Position numbers and translations under genes: made by a program. Below the pieces are notes generated by a model that was given only the letters and a program-made list of their open reading frames with translations, had not been told where the DNA came from and did not search any database. A stretch of 17,255 nt of DNA from Bacteroidota bacterium. Lineage in GTDB: Bacteria > Bacteroidota > Ignavibacteria > SZUA-365. Numbering within the stretch: the first letter of the stretch is position 1; every line of letters begins with the position of its first letter. The stretch covers positions 1 to 17,255 of the forward strand of contig JAEYUG010000092.1 of NCBI GenBank assembly GCA_023432805.1. The letters are read 5' to 3'. Shown here piece by piece: positions 1 to 7,936 of the stretch.

Positions 1-1
1 C

Positions 2-2479
2 TCGAAGACTACGGAGCAAAAGACCCGAAAATCCGAATTCATCGACTTCCTCCAATCCCTCTCCCCGAACGAGCCCCTCCGCACCACCCTCGCCTCCATC
101 CGCATCCTGCCCCTGACCCTCTACGACGACGCCCAGTGGCAGCTCACCGGCGCTCTGGCCCTCGTGCTCGAAGAATGCGTCGCCCGCCTCGCCGACGTCT
201 TCCGCCGTACCGCCACCGTCGACCACGCCGAGGTCGCCATGGCTGCGCGCCGCGCGCTCGGCGGACCCCTCGACCCCACCGAGCTCGCCCTCGCGCTCGA
301 ATACCGCCTGCAGCACATCCTCGTCGACGAGTTTCAGGATACCTCCCTCGGCCAGTACGCCCTGCTCGACCTCCTCACCGCCGGCTGGAGCGACGGCGAC
401 GGCCACACCCTCTTCCTCGTCGGCGACCCGATGCAGAGCATCTACCACTTCCGCGAGGCGGAAGTCGGCCTCTTCCTCCGCGCCTGGCACGCGCGCCGCC
501 TCGGCAGCGTGCGCCTGCATCCCCTCACCCTCACCGTGAACTTCAGAAGCGAGAAGGGCGTGGTGGACTGGGTGAACGCCGCCTTCGGCGCGCTCATGCC
601 GGTTGCGGACGACCCCGCCGTCGGGGCCGTCCGCCACGAACCCTCGGAAGCCTTCCACGCCGCCGGCGACGACGACGCCGTGCGCGTCACCCCCCTCTTC
701 ACAGCGGACCGCATCGCAGAGGCTCGCGCCGTCGCGGACCTCGTCGCCGAATCCCTCGCGGACGAGCGCAACCGCAGCATCGCCATCCTCGTCCGCGCCC
801 GTTCGCACGCCGCGGAGATCACCTCTGAGCTCCGTCGTCGCGGCATCGCCTGCCGCGGCACCGACATCGCGCCCCTCGGCCGTCGTCAGATCGTGCACGA
901 CATCCTCGCCCTGACCCGCACCCTCCTCTACCCCGACGACACCACCGCGTTGTATTCCGTCCTCCGCTCCCCCCTCTGCGGCGCCACCCTCTCGGAACTG
1001 TGCGACCTGACGAGTGCCGAAAGGTCGGTGGACGTCCCCGTCCACTCGAAAGGACGGTGGACGTCCTCGTCCACCAATGACACATGTCCCGCCCACATTA
1101 CACGAGTCCTGCAAAATTTAGAAACCTACCGCCTCTCCCGCGGCCGCCGCCCCCTCCGCCGCCTTGTCGAGGCCACCTTCACACAACTCGGCGGCTACCA
1201 GACCACATCTGCAGAAGACCTCCCCGCCATCTCCGCCTGCCTCTCCATCCTCGACGACCTCGACCAGGGCAGCGACCTCCTCCGCATCGACGACCTCGAC
1301 ACCCGCGTCGCCGAACTCATGGCGCCCTCCGACCCGACTGCCGACGGACGCGTGCAGATCATGACCATGCACAAGGCCAAGGGACTCGAATTCGACGTCG
1401 TCATCGTCCCCGGCCTCGGACGCTCCCCCCGCTCCGACACCCCGACCCTCCTCACCTGGGATCGCGCCATTGGCACCGATGTCGACGCCGAGCCCCAGTT
1501 CGTCTTCGCCGTCGGAGCCGACCGTGGCGACGACAAGCACCCCCTTCCCCTCTGGATCGCCGACCGCATCGCCCGGAAACGCGACAACGAAGTCGTCCGC
1601 CTGCTTTACGTCGCCGCCACCCGCGCCATCCGAAAGCTCCACCTCGTCGGCCACGTCAAGGTGGGCGAAGACAAGGACGGCGCCATCATCATGAAGGAAC
1701 CTGCAGCATCGACCCTCCTCGGCGTCCTTTGGCCCGTCGTCTCGGATACCTTCGAACGCACCTTCGCAGAGTACAACACATCCGATCTACACGAAGCATC
1801 GACGAGTATCGTTGCTTTGCAACCCACACAGACCCTCCGCCGCCTCCGTCTTGACTGGCAACCGGCACCGTTCCCTGCACCCGTCGTCGTCGTACCCAGG
1901 CACATAGATTCCGACCATGCGTTCAACGATCAACCCGACACGGAAGGTTCCGACCCCGAAACCAGAGTCCTCGCTCGCCAGGTCGGAATCGTCGTACACG
2001 CAATGTTCGAGCGCCTTGCCGACCGTCACGACCTCCCGACCGCCCTCGATGCCGCGCACATCGACATGATCCGGCGCCTCCTCGAGCGCGAAGGCGTCGC
2101 CGCCTCGGACCTCGACGCAGCAGTGCAACACGTTCGTCGCGCCGTCGACAACACCCTCTCCCACGAACGCGGCCGCTGGATCCTCTTCCCCCACAACCAG
2201 GCCGAAAACGAACTCTCCCTCACCGGCACCATCGACGGCGAACTCGTCACCGTCCGCATCGACCGCACCTTCATCGACCCCACCGGCACTCGCTGGATCA
2301 TCGACTACAAAACCACCCTCCACAACCAAACGGGGCCCGACGTTGTGCTCACTTTCCAGTTTGCACATTACAAAGCCCAACTCACCGGCTACATCGAGTT
2401 GCTTCAGCAGGTCAGCCCCACAAGGAACACTGTGGGTGCAGTATGGCTACCTGTGACACGAGGATGGGTTGTACTCTAA
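2..2479 (+). CDS. AddA/RecB-like UvrD-family helicase with C-terminal PD-(D/E)XK nuclease, 5'-partial
   Basis: The frame is open from base 2, so the start and the Walker A region lie upstream of the window; 825 residues are visible. Superfamily 1 helicase motifs appear in order: motif II DEFQDT (visible residues 109-114), motif III GDPMQSIYHFREA (about 141-153), motif IV VNFRS (about 179-183), motif V MTMHKAKGLEFD (about 454-465) and motif VI RLLYVAATRA (about 532). The C-terminus is a RecB-type nuclease: a GIVVH segment, a RIDRTFID strand, the catalytic IDYKT (D768, K770) and a Q-x3-Y motif in AQLTGY. Such enzymes unwind and resect double-strand ends in recombination, usually with an AddB-type partner, which may lie upstream. 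Between motifs IV and V (nt 1018-1075) two hairpin repeats are read in frame as about 20 extra codons. The stop overlaps the stop of the convergent gene by 4 nt. Family is secure; AddA versus another RecB-like branch is not. Confidence 0.9.
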   Translation, partial: SKTTEQKTRKSEFIDFLQSLSPNEPLRTTLASIRILPLTLYDDAQWQLTGALALVLEECVARLADVFRRTATVDHAEVAMAARRALGGPLDPTELALALEYRLQHILVDEFQDTSLGQYALLDLLTAGWSDGDGHTLFLVGDPMQSIYHFREAEVGLFLRAWHARRLGSVRLHPLTLTVNFRSEKGVVDWVNAAFGALMPVADDPAVGAVRHEPSEAFHAAGDDDAVRVTPLFTADRIAEARAVADLVAESLADERNRSIAILVRARSHAAEITSELRRRGIACRGTDIAPLGRRQIVHDILALTRTLLYPDDTTALYSVLRSPLCGATLSELCDLTSAERSVDVPVHSKGRWTSSSTNDTCPAHITRVLQNLETYRLSRGRRPLRRLVEATFTQLGGYQTTSAEDLPAISACLSILDDLDQGSDLLRIDDLDTRVAELMAPSDPTADGRVQIMTMHKAKGLEFDVVIVPGLGRSPRSDTPTLLTWDRAIGTDVDAEPQFVFAVGADRGDDKHPLPLWIADRIARKRDNEVVRLLYVAATRAIRKLHLVGHVKVGEDKDGAIIMKEPAASTLLGVLWPVVSDTFERTFAEYNTSDLHEASTSIVALQPTQTLRRLRLDWQPAPFPAPVVVVPRHIDSDHAFNDQPDTEGSDPETRVLARQVGIVVHAMFERLADRHDLPTALDAAHIDMIRRLLEREGVAASDLDAAVQHVRRAVDNTLSHERGRWILFPHNQAENELSLTGTIDGELVTVRIDRTFIDPTGTRWIIDYKTTLHNQTGPDVVLTFQFAHYKAQLTGYIELLQQVSPTRNTVGAVWLPVTRGWVVL
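1018..1075 (+). repeat. Tandem pair of GGTGGACG-type hairpin repeats inside the helicase gene
   Basis: Two units with a 29-nt period each begin CGAAAGG. Unit 1 has arms GTGGACG (1028-1034) and CGTCCAC (1039-1045) around loop TCCC. Unit 2 has arms GGTGGACG (1056-1063) and CGTCCACC (1068-1075) around loop TCCT. The same subfamily, including the GAAAGGTC flank, recurs inverted at 13299-13326. Here it is translated in frame as ERSVDVPVH and GRWTSSST. Confidence 0.85.
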
Positions 2480-4077
2480 CGAGACCTATTAGATTCGAAT
2501 TCATAGAATCTCAAGAGGGATACACCTGTGCCGGATGTCTGCATCTTCCACCCTGCTTGAATTCCGTAGGTTTCGGAAATGGACGTGGCGATCTGTGTTG
2601 CGGCATCCTCGACTTCTTCCATCCGCACAAGTACTGCAACGTCATCGTGCAGCAGCCTTGCATGGCTCGCATACTTCCTGTTGTCGGGGTGACCCGCCAA
2701 CCAGCCGGAATAGTACAATCGTCGACCCAATCGAGCCGCCTCATCGGTGAACAGAAAGGCGCCATTGACCATCAGGTTGTCTGCACGCACCACAACATCA
2801 CCTGGCCATCTCTCCACTGTTTCAAGCTGCGACATCAACACATGGTGACGTTCTCTCGTGCTCTGTACTCGATGTGCTGCAATGCCAATGAACATGATCG
2901 TTGCAAGGACGACGACCACGATCGTCACGCGGCTGCCAGTCTTTGATCGGCATTGCGATCCCATAGCCGCCATCGCCATGGTGAGGCTGAGGAGTCCTGC
3001 AAGGAAGACCCGGTCCTTGAGTGACTCCATCAGATCGAGATAGCAGATGAGCGCGATGAAGACGAGACCTGCACATGCATATGCCACACTTTGCAGCTGT
3101 TTGTTGCTCTGATATGCCGCAAGTGACAGAATGATCATGATGGCAAGCACATCCATGCGCGACGTGATATTGACAAATGTGGTCGTCAGCGCGGCCGGTG
3201 TCACGACGCGTCGCGATTCCGACGCGTCAACGAGTCGCTGATAATCGTCAGGGTCGATGGACGCAGGATCCGAGAAGAATCCCCGGAGTAGCGCATAATC
3301 ATTCGCAGTCACCGACTTCGGGAGGTCACCTACCGGTACGGTCACGTTGGCAATCCCGTTGATCCGGCCGCGCATCTCATTGTACGCATGGTAGAATGGA
3401 TCCTGAGTCCTGTATACCTCATCACTAATCCCCTGCAGCAGGAAGGCTGCAGCAATGACTGCAGGCACTGCCAACCAGTCCTTGACACTCCGCCAGTGTT
3501 CCACTCCCCAGGCAATCATGAGAGGTAGTGACACTGCAACGACGAGCATGGCAGCGTGAAACCGAATCGACGCTCCTAGAAGAAAGAGCAGTGCCCCGAG
3601 GAGCCGTGACCTGCTGTCAGGATATCTGATCATCAACCAGATGCCGGCTGATGCTCCGAGCGCCGCTGTCGTCGTGAACTGCAGCATGATGGTGCACACG
3701 AGTATCATCGACATCAGCAGCAGGAGACGCACCATGGATTCGGGAGACCTGATGCCTTCGTTGTCGATGCTGATGTATACCGAGATTGCAATCGCCGCAG
3801 CGTGCACTGCGAGAAAGAGGGAGGGATACCACTCCCCGCCCGGGAACACCTCGTAGAAGCTCTTCAGGGAAGCAGCCACAGCGTAATTGATGAAGACCAG
3901 GTACGACGACGGCTCGCCGGTGTAGTGCCCACTGGCAAGCAGCATCATGAAGATGTCGTCATTGACCTCAAATTGAATGGGCATGACATATCTGAACATC
4001 ACGTAATATGCCAGGGCAGCTGCTGTGCTGACGACCGATCGCCTGCACGTCAGAAATCGGAATTCCCGCACCATCAT
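2476..4077 (-). CDS. Polytopic membrane protein, putative GT-C-like glycosyltransferase of the glycan cassette
   Basis: This is a 533-residue protein with many hydrophobic segments, including about 17-34, 86-104, a run through the middle and several between about 310 and 420. A soluble C-terminal part of roughly 110 residues follows. After the first membrane segment comes FEVNDDIFMM with an Asp pair (D40, D41), the place where GT-C glycosyltransferases carry their catalytic acid. I do not recognise the exact family. The start at 4077 is chosen because its ATG overlaps the aminotransferase stop as ATGA, suggesting translational coupling; a longer frame reaches 4404 but runs antisense-free into the aminotransferase gene. 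As last gene of a GT2/acyltransferase/aminotransferase cassette it is a good candidate for the enzyme that moves a lipid-linked sugar to its acceptor. A polymerase or flippase-like role is possible. Confidence 0.75.
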   Translation of the reverse strand: MMVREFRFLTCRRSVVSTAAALAYYVMFRYVMPIQFEVNDDIFMMLLASGHYTGEPSSYLVFINYAVAASLKSFYEVFPGGEWYPSLFLAVHAAAIAISVYISIDNEGIRSPESMVRLLLLMSMILVCTIMLQFTTTAALGASAGIWLMIRYPDSRSRLLGALLFLLGASIRFHAAMLVVAVSLPLMIAWGVEHWRSVKDWLAVPAVIAAAFLLQGISDEVYRTQDPFYHAYNEMRGRINGIANVTVPVGDLPKSVTANDYALLRGFFSDPASIDPDDYQRLVDASESRRVVTPAALTTTFVNITSRMDVLAIMIILSLAAYQSNKQLQSVAYACAGLVFIALICYLDLMESLKDRVFLAGLLSLTMAMAAMGSQCRSKTGSRVTIVVVVLATIMFIGIAAHRVQSTRERHHVLMSQLETVERWPGDVVVRADNLMVNGAFLFTDEAARLGRRLYYSGWLAGHPDNRKYASHARLLHDDVAVLVRMEEVEDAATQIATSISETYGIQAGWKMQTSGTGVSLLRFYEFESNRSR

Positions 4078-5210
4078 GTTCGGCCCACGCGGCATGACAG
4101 GACATGATCCATGATGTACTGCTGATCTTCGATGCCCAGATCGTTGTAGAACGGCAGGCGCACGAGCCTGTCGCTGACGTATTCCGTCACCGGGAAATCT
4201 CCTCTCAGGCCCTTCCAGCGCTCGGCATGGCGGGAAAGATGGAGTGGCTGATAGTGGAACACGCAGATAACCCCGGCCTGTTTCATGTGTCGTATGAAGT
4301 GCGATCTCGCCTCTGGAGACGGCATGACAAGCTGATACATGTGCCACGCAGGTTCGCAGTACCACTGGATGACAGGCAGTTCGACTGCGTTCATCTCGGC
4401 CCATTCTCGCAGCTCGTCATTGTAGCGCACCCAGATGTCGCGTCTCCTTGTCTGCACGGCATCCATCTGCTCCAACTGACCGAACAGGAAAGCGGCCAGG
4501 ACATCGCTCATGACGTAGTTTGAGCCGATATCGACCCAACCGTACTTGTCAACCTCACCTCGGAAGAACTTGGACCTGTCGGTGCCCTTCTCACGCAGTA
4601 TCTCAGCGCGCTCGATGTACCTTTCATCGTTGATGATCAACGCACCACCTTCCCCGCAGGTGATGTTCTTCGTTTCATGAAAGCTTTGCGTGGCAAGTGC
4701 ACCGAATGTGCCGAGGTATTTGTCCTTGTACTTTCCGAGTAGTCCATGTGCGTTGTCTTCGACGACAGGGATTCCGTATCTGTCGGCAATGTCCATGATG
4801 ACATCCATCTCGCAGGCGACGCCGGCATAATGCACGGGGATGATTGCACGCGTCCGCGGAGTAATCAGGCTCTCGAGCTGCTGCTCGTCAAGATTCATCG
4901 TATCACGTCGGATGTCGCAGAACACAGGCCTCGCACCTCGCATTACGAACGCATTCGCAGTTGACACAAACGTGAAGTCCGGAACGATGACCTCGTCTCC
5001 TTCCTTGATGTCGAGCAGCAGAGCGGCCATTTCGAGTGCGTGGGTGCACGATGTCGTCACCAGCACCTTCTTCACACCCAACCGCTCTTCAAGCAGAGCC
5101 TGGCACTTCCGGGAGAATTGCTGATCTCCGGCAATTTGCCCGTTTCGCATTGCTTCCGCGATGTACTCGAATTCCCTGCCCTGGATCGTAGATCGATTGA
5201 ACGGTATCAT
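4074..5210 (-). CDS. wecE: WecE/RffA-like dTDP-4-oxo-6-deoxysugar aminotransferase (DegT/DnrJ/EryC1 family)
   Basis: This 378-residue PLP enzyme is collinear with E. coli WecE as I recall it: an MIPFN start, TTSCTHALEMAALLLDI, DEVIVPDFTFVSTANAFV, IIPVHYAGVACEMD, the PLP-lysine motif SFHETKN (K181), and REKGTDRSKFFRGEVDKYGW. WecE converts dTDP-4-oxo-6-deoxy-D-glucose with glutamate to dTDP-4-amino-4,6-dideoxy-D-galactose (Fuc4N). Full length and intact. The start codon follows a GAGGA sequence at about 12 nt spacing. It lies 17 bp after the acyltransferase and overlaps the membrane-protein gene by 4 bp, so it is surely co-transcribed with both. No rmlA/rmlB gene for the dTDP-sugar precursor is in the window; that must come from elsewhere. 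Another 4-oxo sugar substrate is the main alternative. Confidence 0.9.
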   Translation of the reverse strand: MIPFNRSTIQGREFEYIAEAMRNGQIAGDQQFSRKCQALLEERLGVKKVLVTTSCTHALEMAALLLDIKEGDEVIVPDFTFVSTANAFVMRGARPVFCDIRRDTMNLDEQQLESLITPRTRAIIPVHYAGVACEMDVIMDIADRYGIPVVEDNAHGLLGKYKDKYLGTFGALATQSFHETKNITCGEGGALIINDERYIERAEILREKGTDRSKFFRGEVDKYGWVDIGSNYVMSDVLAAFLFGQLEQMDAVQTRRRDIWVRYNDELREWAEMNAVELPVIQWYCEPAWHMYQLVMPSPEARSHFIRHMKQAGVICVFHYQPLHLSRHAERWKGLRGDFPVTEYVSDRLVRLPFYNDLGIEDQQYIMDHVLSCRVGRT

Positions 5211-5227
5211 GTCTTGAAATATCCTCG

Positions 5228-5794
5228 CTATTGCGAAGATCCTTCATCCAGATACTCTTGTTCGTAGCGCAGGAGATCCCGCCTGCGCTCCCTGATTCTC
5301 CGGGCTGGCGACCCGATGTAGATCGACCACGGCTCTGTCGATTTTGTTACGACAGCATGAGCTCCCACTGATGTTCCCTCGGCGAGCGCAACACCCGGGA
5401 AGACAATCGAACACGTCCCCACAATGACATGCCGGCCAATATACACACGTTGCTTCGTCTCATGTTTGAATCGTTCAGGTACCGTAGGATTGGTCATCGA
5501 CCCGCCTGAATAGTCATCGCTCTGTGATAATATGTGACAACCATACGCGAGACCGGAAAAATCTGCAAATTCAACACCTTCCACACCTCCGGCAACATTG
5601 CTGTATGCTGCTATATGCACATTTCTGCCGATCGTTATTCGTCCCGACAACAGACAGAAATCATCGATGCGCGAGTTGCTGCCAATGCTCATTTTATCGC
5701 ATTCATACAGGGCTGCCCGTGTACTGATTTTTACGTTCTCACCCAGATGAGCAAATCCCATTTCCTGCAGTTCATCGCGCGGGATGTATGCCAT
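5228..5794 (-). CDS. Hexapeptide-repeat (left-handed beta-helix) sugar acyltransferase
   Basis: The 188-residue protein has the imperfect hexapeptide rhythm of LbH acyltransferases: VKISTRAALY, MSIGSNSRID, ITIGRNVHIA, VYIGRHVIVG, TSVGAHAVV and the closing GSPAR. A loop with YGCHILSQSDDYSGG (about 84-98) carries His87, a candidate catalytic base. The start at 5794 is preferred because CTGGAGA lies 6-7 nt upstream; a TTG at 5821 overlapping the previous stop would add 9 residues. Placed between a WecE-like aminotransferase and a lipid-linked glycosyltransferase, it most likely N- or O-acylates the amino sugar. In E. coli the Fuc4N acetylation is done by WecD, a GNAT enzyme, so this could be a different solution to the same step. 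The acyl donor cannot be told from sequence. Confidence 0.85.
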   Translation of the reverse strand: MAYIPRDELQEMGFAHLGENVKISTRAALYECDKMSIGSNSRIDDFCLLSGRITIGRNVHIAAYSNVAGGVEGVEFADFSGLAYGCHILSQSDDYSGGSMTNPTVPERFKHETKQRVYIGRHVIVGTCSIVFPGVALAEGTSVGAHAVVTKSTEPWSIYIGSPARRIRERRRDLLRYEQEYLDEGSSQ

Positions 5795-5817
5795 TGTGAA
5801 TCTCCAGATGGAAGAAT

Positions 5818-6768
5818 TCAAGTGGTCGAAGAAATCACGTATGTAGGCATGCCGAGTATTCTGAAATGCACCCTGGAAAGGTACTCACCCATGATGCCAA
5901 GGGTGAACAGCTGCGCTCCTGAAAAAACTGCGATGATCGACGCCAGAAATGGAAACCCAGCCACAGAACTGCCTTCGATGAGCAGTCTCCCAAAGACATA
6001 GACGAGTACGATCATGCCGAATACCGTCAGAGAAAGACCAAGCAGGCTCGCGATCTGCAATGGCCAGACACTGAAACCTGTCATGAGATTCAACGCCAGC
6101 GTAGTGAGTTTTTTCAGGGAATACTGCGATTCACCCATGTAGCGCTGATCGTGAGAAACGACAACATGGCCATATTTGCATGCACCCCAGGTGAGCAATA
6201 CGTCCAAGGCAACAAACGGTCCGCGAAAATCGGCAAAGGCTGTACGGATGCTTGTTGAAAACACTCGAAAGGCACTTACATGACCTGCATTTTCAACACC
6301 CATGAAATCCTGCAACGCGCGCTTGGTGAGCTTCGATGCGATGTTCCGCAGAATGCCATGTTGCTCTTCTACCGGTTTGCCATAGACAACATCATACCCA
6401 TCGGCATGCCGGGCGAGGAGGGCTGGGATCTCCTCAGGCGGATTCTGAAGGTCATCATCCATGGTGATGCAGATCGACATGCGAACATGTCGTATTCCGG
6501 CAAGCAGCGCATTGTGCTGCCCGAAGTTCCTTCTGAGTGTGATTCCCCGCACCCAGGGGTGGATCTCTGCGAATTTCCGGATCACAGCCCAGCTCTCGTC
6601 CCTGCTTCCATCATCCACGAGTATCACCTCGAAGGGTTGACCGAGCGCATCGAGAACCGTGTGCAGGCGATCGAGCAGATGCGGCATGATCTGCGCCGAA
6701 TTGTAGACGGGAATGACGACGGACACGCCCTTCTGGAGTTCCTCCGACATCTGCATCACATTAGTCAT
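5818..6768 (-). CDS. GT2 glycosyltransferase of the GtrB/ArnC/DPM type (undecaprenyl-phosphate glycosyltransferase)
   Basis: The 316-residue protein has an N-terminal GT-A domain with VSVVIPVYN (about 15-23), VDDGSRDESW (about 51-60), RRNFGQHNALLAGI (about 79-92) and the DxD-type MDDDLQNP (about 103-110). RYMGESQYS follows near 209-217. Two C-terminal membrane helices lie at about 238-262 and 271-297. This architecture is that of enzymes that load a sugar from a nucleotide donor onto undecaprenyl or dolichyl phosphate at the inner membrane face. The ATG at 6768 overlaps the preceding dehydrogenase gene by 8 bp; in-frame ATGs at 6756 and 6750 are alternatives. It probably charges the sugar made by the WecE-like enzyme. 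No GtrA-type flippase is visible beside it. Confidence 0.9.
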   Translation of the reverse strand: MTNVMQMSEELQKGVSVVIPVYNSAQIMPHLLDRLHTVLDALGQPFEVILVDDGSRDESWAVIRKFAEIHPWVRGITLRRNFGQHNALLAGIRHVRMSICITMDDDLQNPPEEIPALLARHADGYDVVYGKPVEEQHGILRNIASKLTKRALQDFMGVENAGHVSAFRVFSTSIRTAFADFRGPFVALDVLLTWGACKYGHVVVSHDQRYMGESQYSLKKLTTLALNLMTGFSVWPLQIASLLGLSLTVFGMIVLVYVFGRLLIEGSSVAGFPFLASIIAVFSGAQLFTLGIMGEYLSRVHFRILGMPTYVISSTT

Positions 6769-7900
6769 GCAGGGAGTTATCCGCCTGTTGCAGCAGGACA
6801 CCTCGCTCCTGCAGACCCGACATCAGGGCTGCATCCGCCGTGGCATCGTGGCCGATGTACTCGGGTGGGGAGACACCCTTGCGGGAGAAGGTGCCGTCGG
6901 CGACGAGGCGGGCGGCGACGGCGCAGGTGTAGCCGGTGGTGCGGGCCATGGATGTGGTGCGGGTCGAACGGTCGTAGCGGTCGAGGAGGTTGTATTCGCG
7001 ACGCACCGGCGTGCCGTTCTTCTCGCCGGTGATGATCACGCGCATGATGCTCACATCCTCGTCGCCCTCCGGAAGCTTCCACGCGGGGAAGAGCAGCTGC
7101 GCCGTCACGTCGAGGGGACGCACGCGCGTTCCCCGCACGTCGATTTCCTCCTTCGAAAAATAGCCCGTGTCGCGCAACACGCGCATCAGCTCGGCATGCC
7201 CGGGGTAGCGCATGGTCTTTTCCTTCATGTTCGGCGCGGGCATCGTGAGCGCCAGGCTGCGGAGGCCGTCGGTGTTGAAGGCCTCGAGCGTGCCGACCCC
7301 GGGGAAGTCCAGCAGCTCGACATCCGACAAGGCGGGGCGGGTGACGAGGACGCCGTCCTCCAGATAGCGGGCAGGACGAGTGTATTCCTCGATGACATCC
7401 ACGGGGGAAAACACCGCTGCATACTCGAACGGCTTACGCCGAACGGCGGGCAGACCGCCCACGTAGCAGAGGAAGCTGTGCACGCTGTCGAGTTCGCGGG
7501 TGGCGCGACCCATGAGCACGTTGCCGAGTCCCGGAGCCAGACCGCAGTCCACCACCGCGGTCACACCGCGCTCGCGGGCGAGCTCGTCGAGCTCGAGGCT
7601 GTTTTCCGGGAGGAAGGAGATGTCGACAATGTTGCGTCCCGCTTCGATCACGGCGCGGAGGGCGGAGAAGCCCATGAATCCGGGCAGGGATCCGATGACG
7701 AGGTCGGCCTCGCCGGCGAGGATGCGCACGGTGTCGGGCGAGGCGAGGTTGGCGTAGACGCCGCGCGCGCCGTAGGTGGCGGCATGGGCGACAACGTCTT
7801 CGTTGACGTCGGCGACCGAAACCTTGAAATTCGTGTCCGACGCCAGGTCGCGAGCAATAGCCGAACCGACCAGTCCGCCGCCAAGTACGAGAATGCGCAT
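6761..7900 (-). CDS. Saccharopine dehydrogenase / L-lysine 6-dehydrogenase family oxidoreductase
   Basis: The 379-residue protein begins with a Rossmann fold, MRILVLGGGLVGSAIARDL (GxGxxG at 7-12), then DLVIGSLPGFMG and NIVDISFLPE. The C-terminal catalytic domain contains VVDCGLAPGLGNVLMG, YVGGLP, EYAAVFSPVDVIEEYT, TLEAFNTDGLRSL, MRYPGHAELMRVLRDTGYFS and MARTTGYTCAVAARL. This matches the single-domain saccharopine dehydrogenase-like group that includes Geobacillus lysine 6-dehydrogenase and alpha-aminoadipate-pathway reductases, so the likely reaction is NAD(P)-dependent oxidation at the lysine epsilon position or formation/cleavage of saccharopine. The start at 7900 has a clear AGGAGGT 3 nt upstream. 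It is GC-rich like the flanking chromosome, unlike the glycan genes behind it, with which it overlaps by 8 bp. The exact substrate cannot be decided here. Confidence 0.88.
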   Translation of the reverse strand: MRILVLGGGLVGSAIARDLASDTNFKVSVADVNEDVVAHAATYGARGVYANLASPDTVRILAGEADLVIGSLPGFMGFSALRAVIEAGRNIVDISFLPENSLELDELARERGVTAVVDCGLAPGLGNVLMGRATRELDSVHSFLCYVGGLPAVRRKPFEYAAVFSPVDVIEEYTRPARYLEDGVLVTRPALSDVELLDFPGVGTLEAFNTDGLRSLALTMPAPNMKEKTMRYPGHAELMRVLRDTGYFSKEEIDVRGTRVRPLDVTAQLLFPAWKLPEGDEDVSIMRVIITGEKNGTPVRREYNLLDRYDRSTRTTSMARTTGYTCAVAARLVADGTFSRKGVSPPEYIGHDATADAALMSGLQERGVLLQQADNSLHD

Positions 7901-7936
7901 GTGACCTCCTTGAGCAAATGACCCGTGCAATATACT
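7901..7936 (-). promoter_or_regulatory. Leader and putative -7 element of the dehydrogenase-glycan operon
   Basis: On the minus strand, TATATTGC (7934-7927) resembles the Bacteroidota -7 box TAnnTTTG. It lies 26 nt before the ATG at 7900, with an AGGAGGT ribosome site in between. No convincing -33 TTTG is seen upstream, so this is a weak call. It would separate the operon from the membrane-protein gene just upstream. Confidence 0.35.

Noticed and set aside
4078..4404. N-terminal extension of the minus-strand membrane protein to 4404
   Set aside because: It lies in another frame over the C-terminus of the aminotransferase and has no recognisable sequence; the ATGA overlap at 4077 is the natural start.
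6280..7032. Plus-strand open frames across 6280-7921
   Set aside because: They are antisense to the GT2 and dehydrogenase genes, both of which carry full family motifs on the minus strand.
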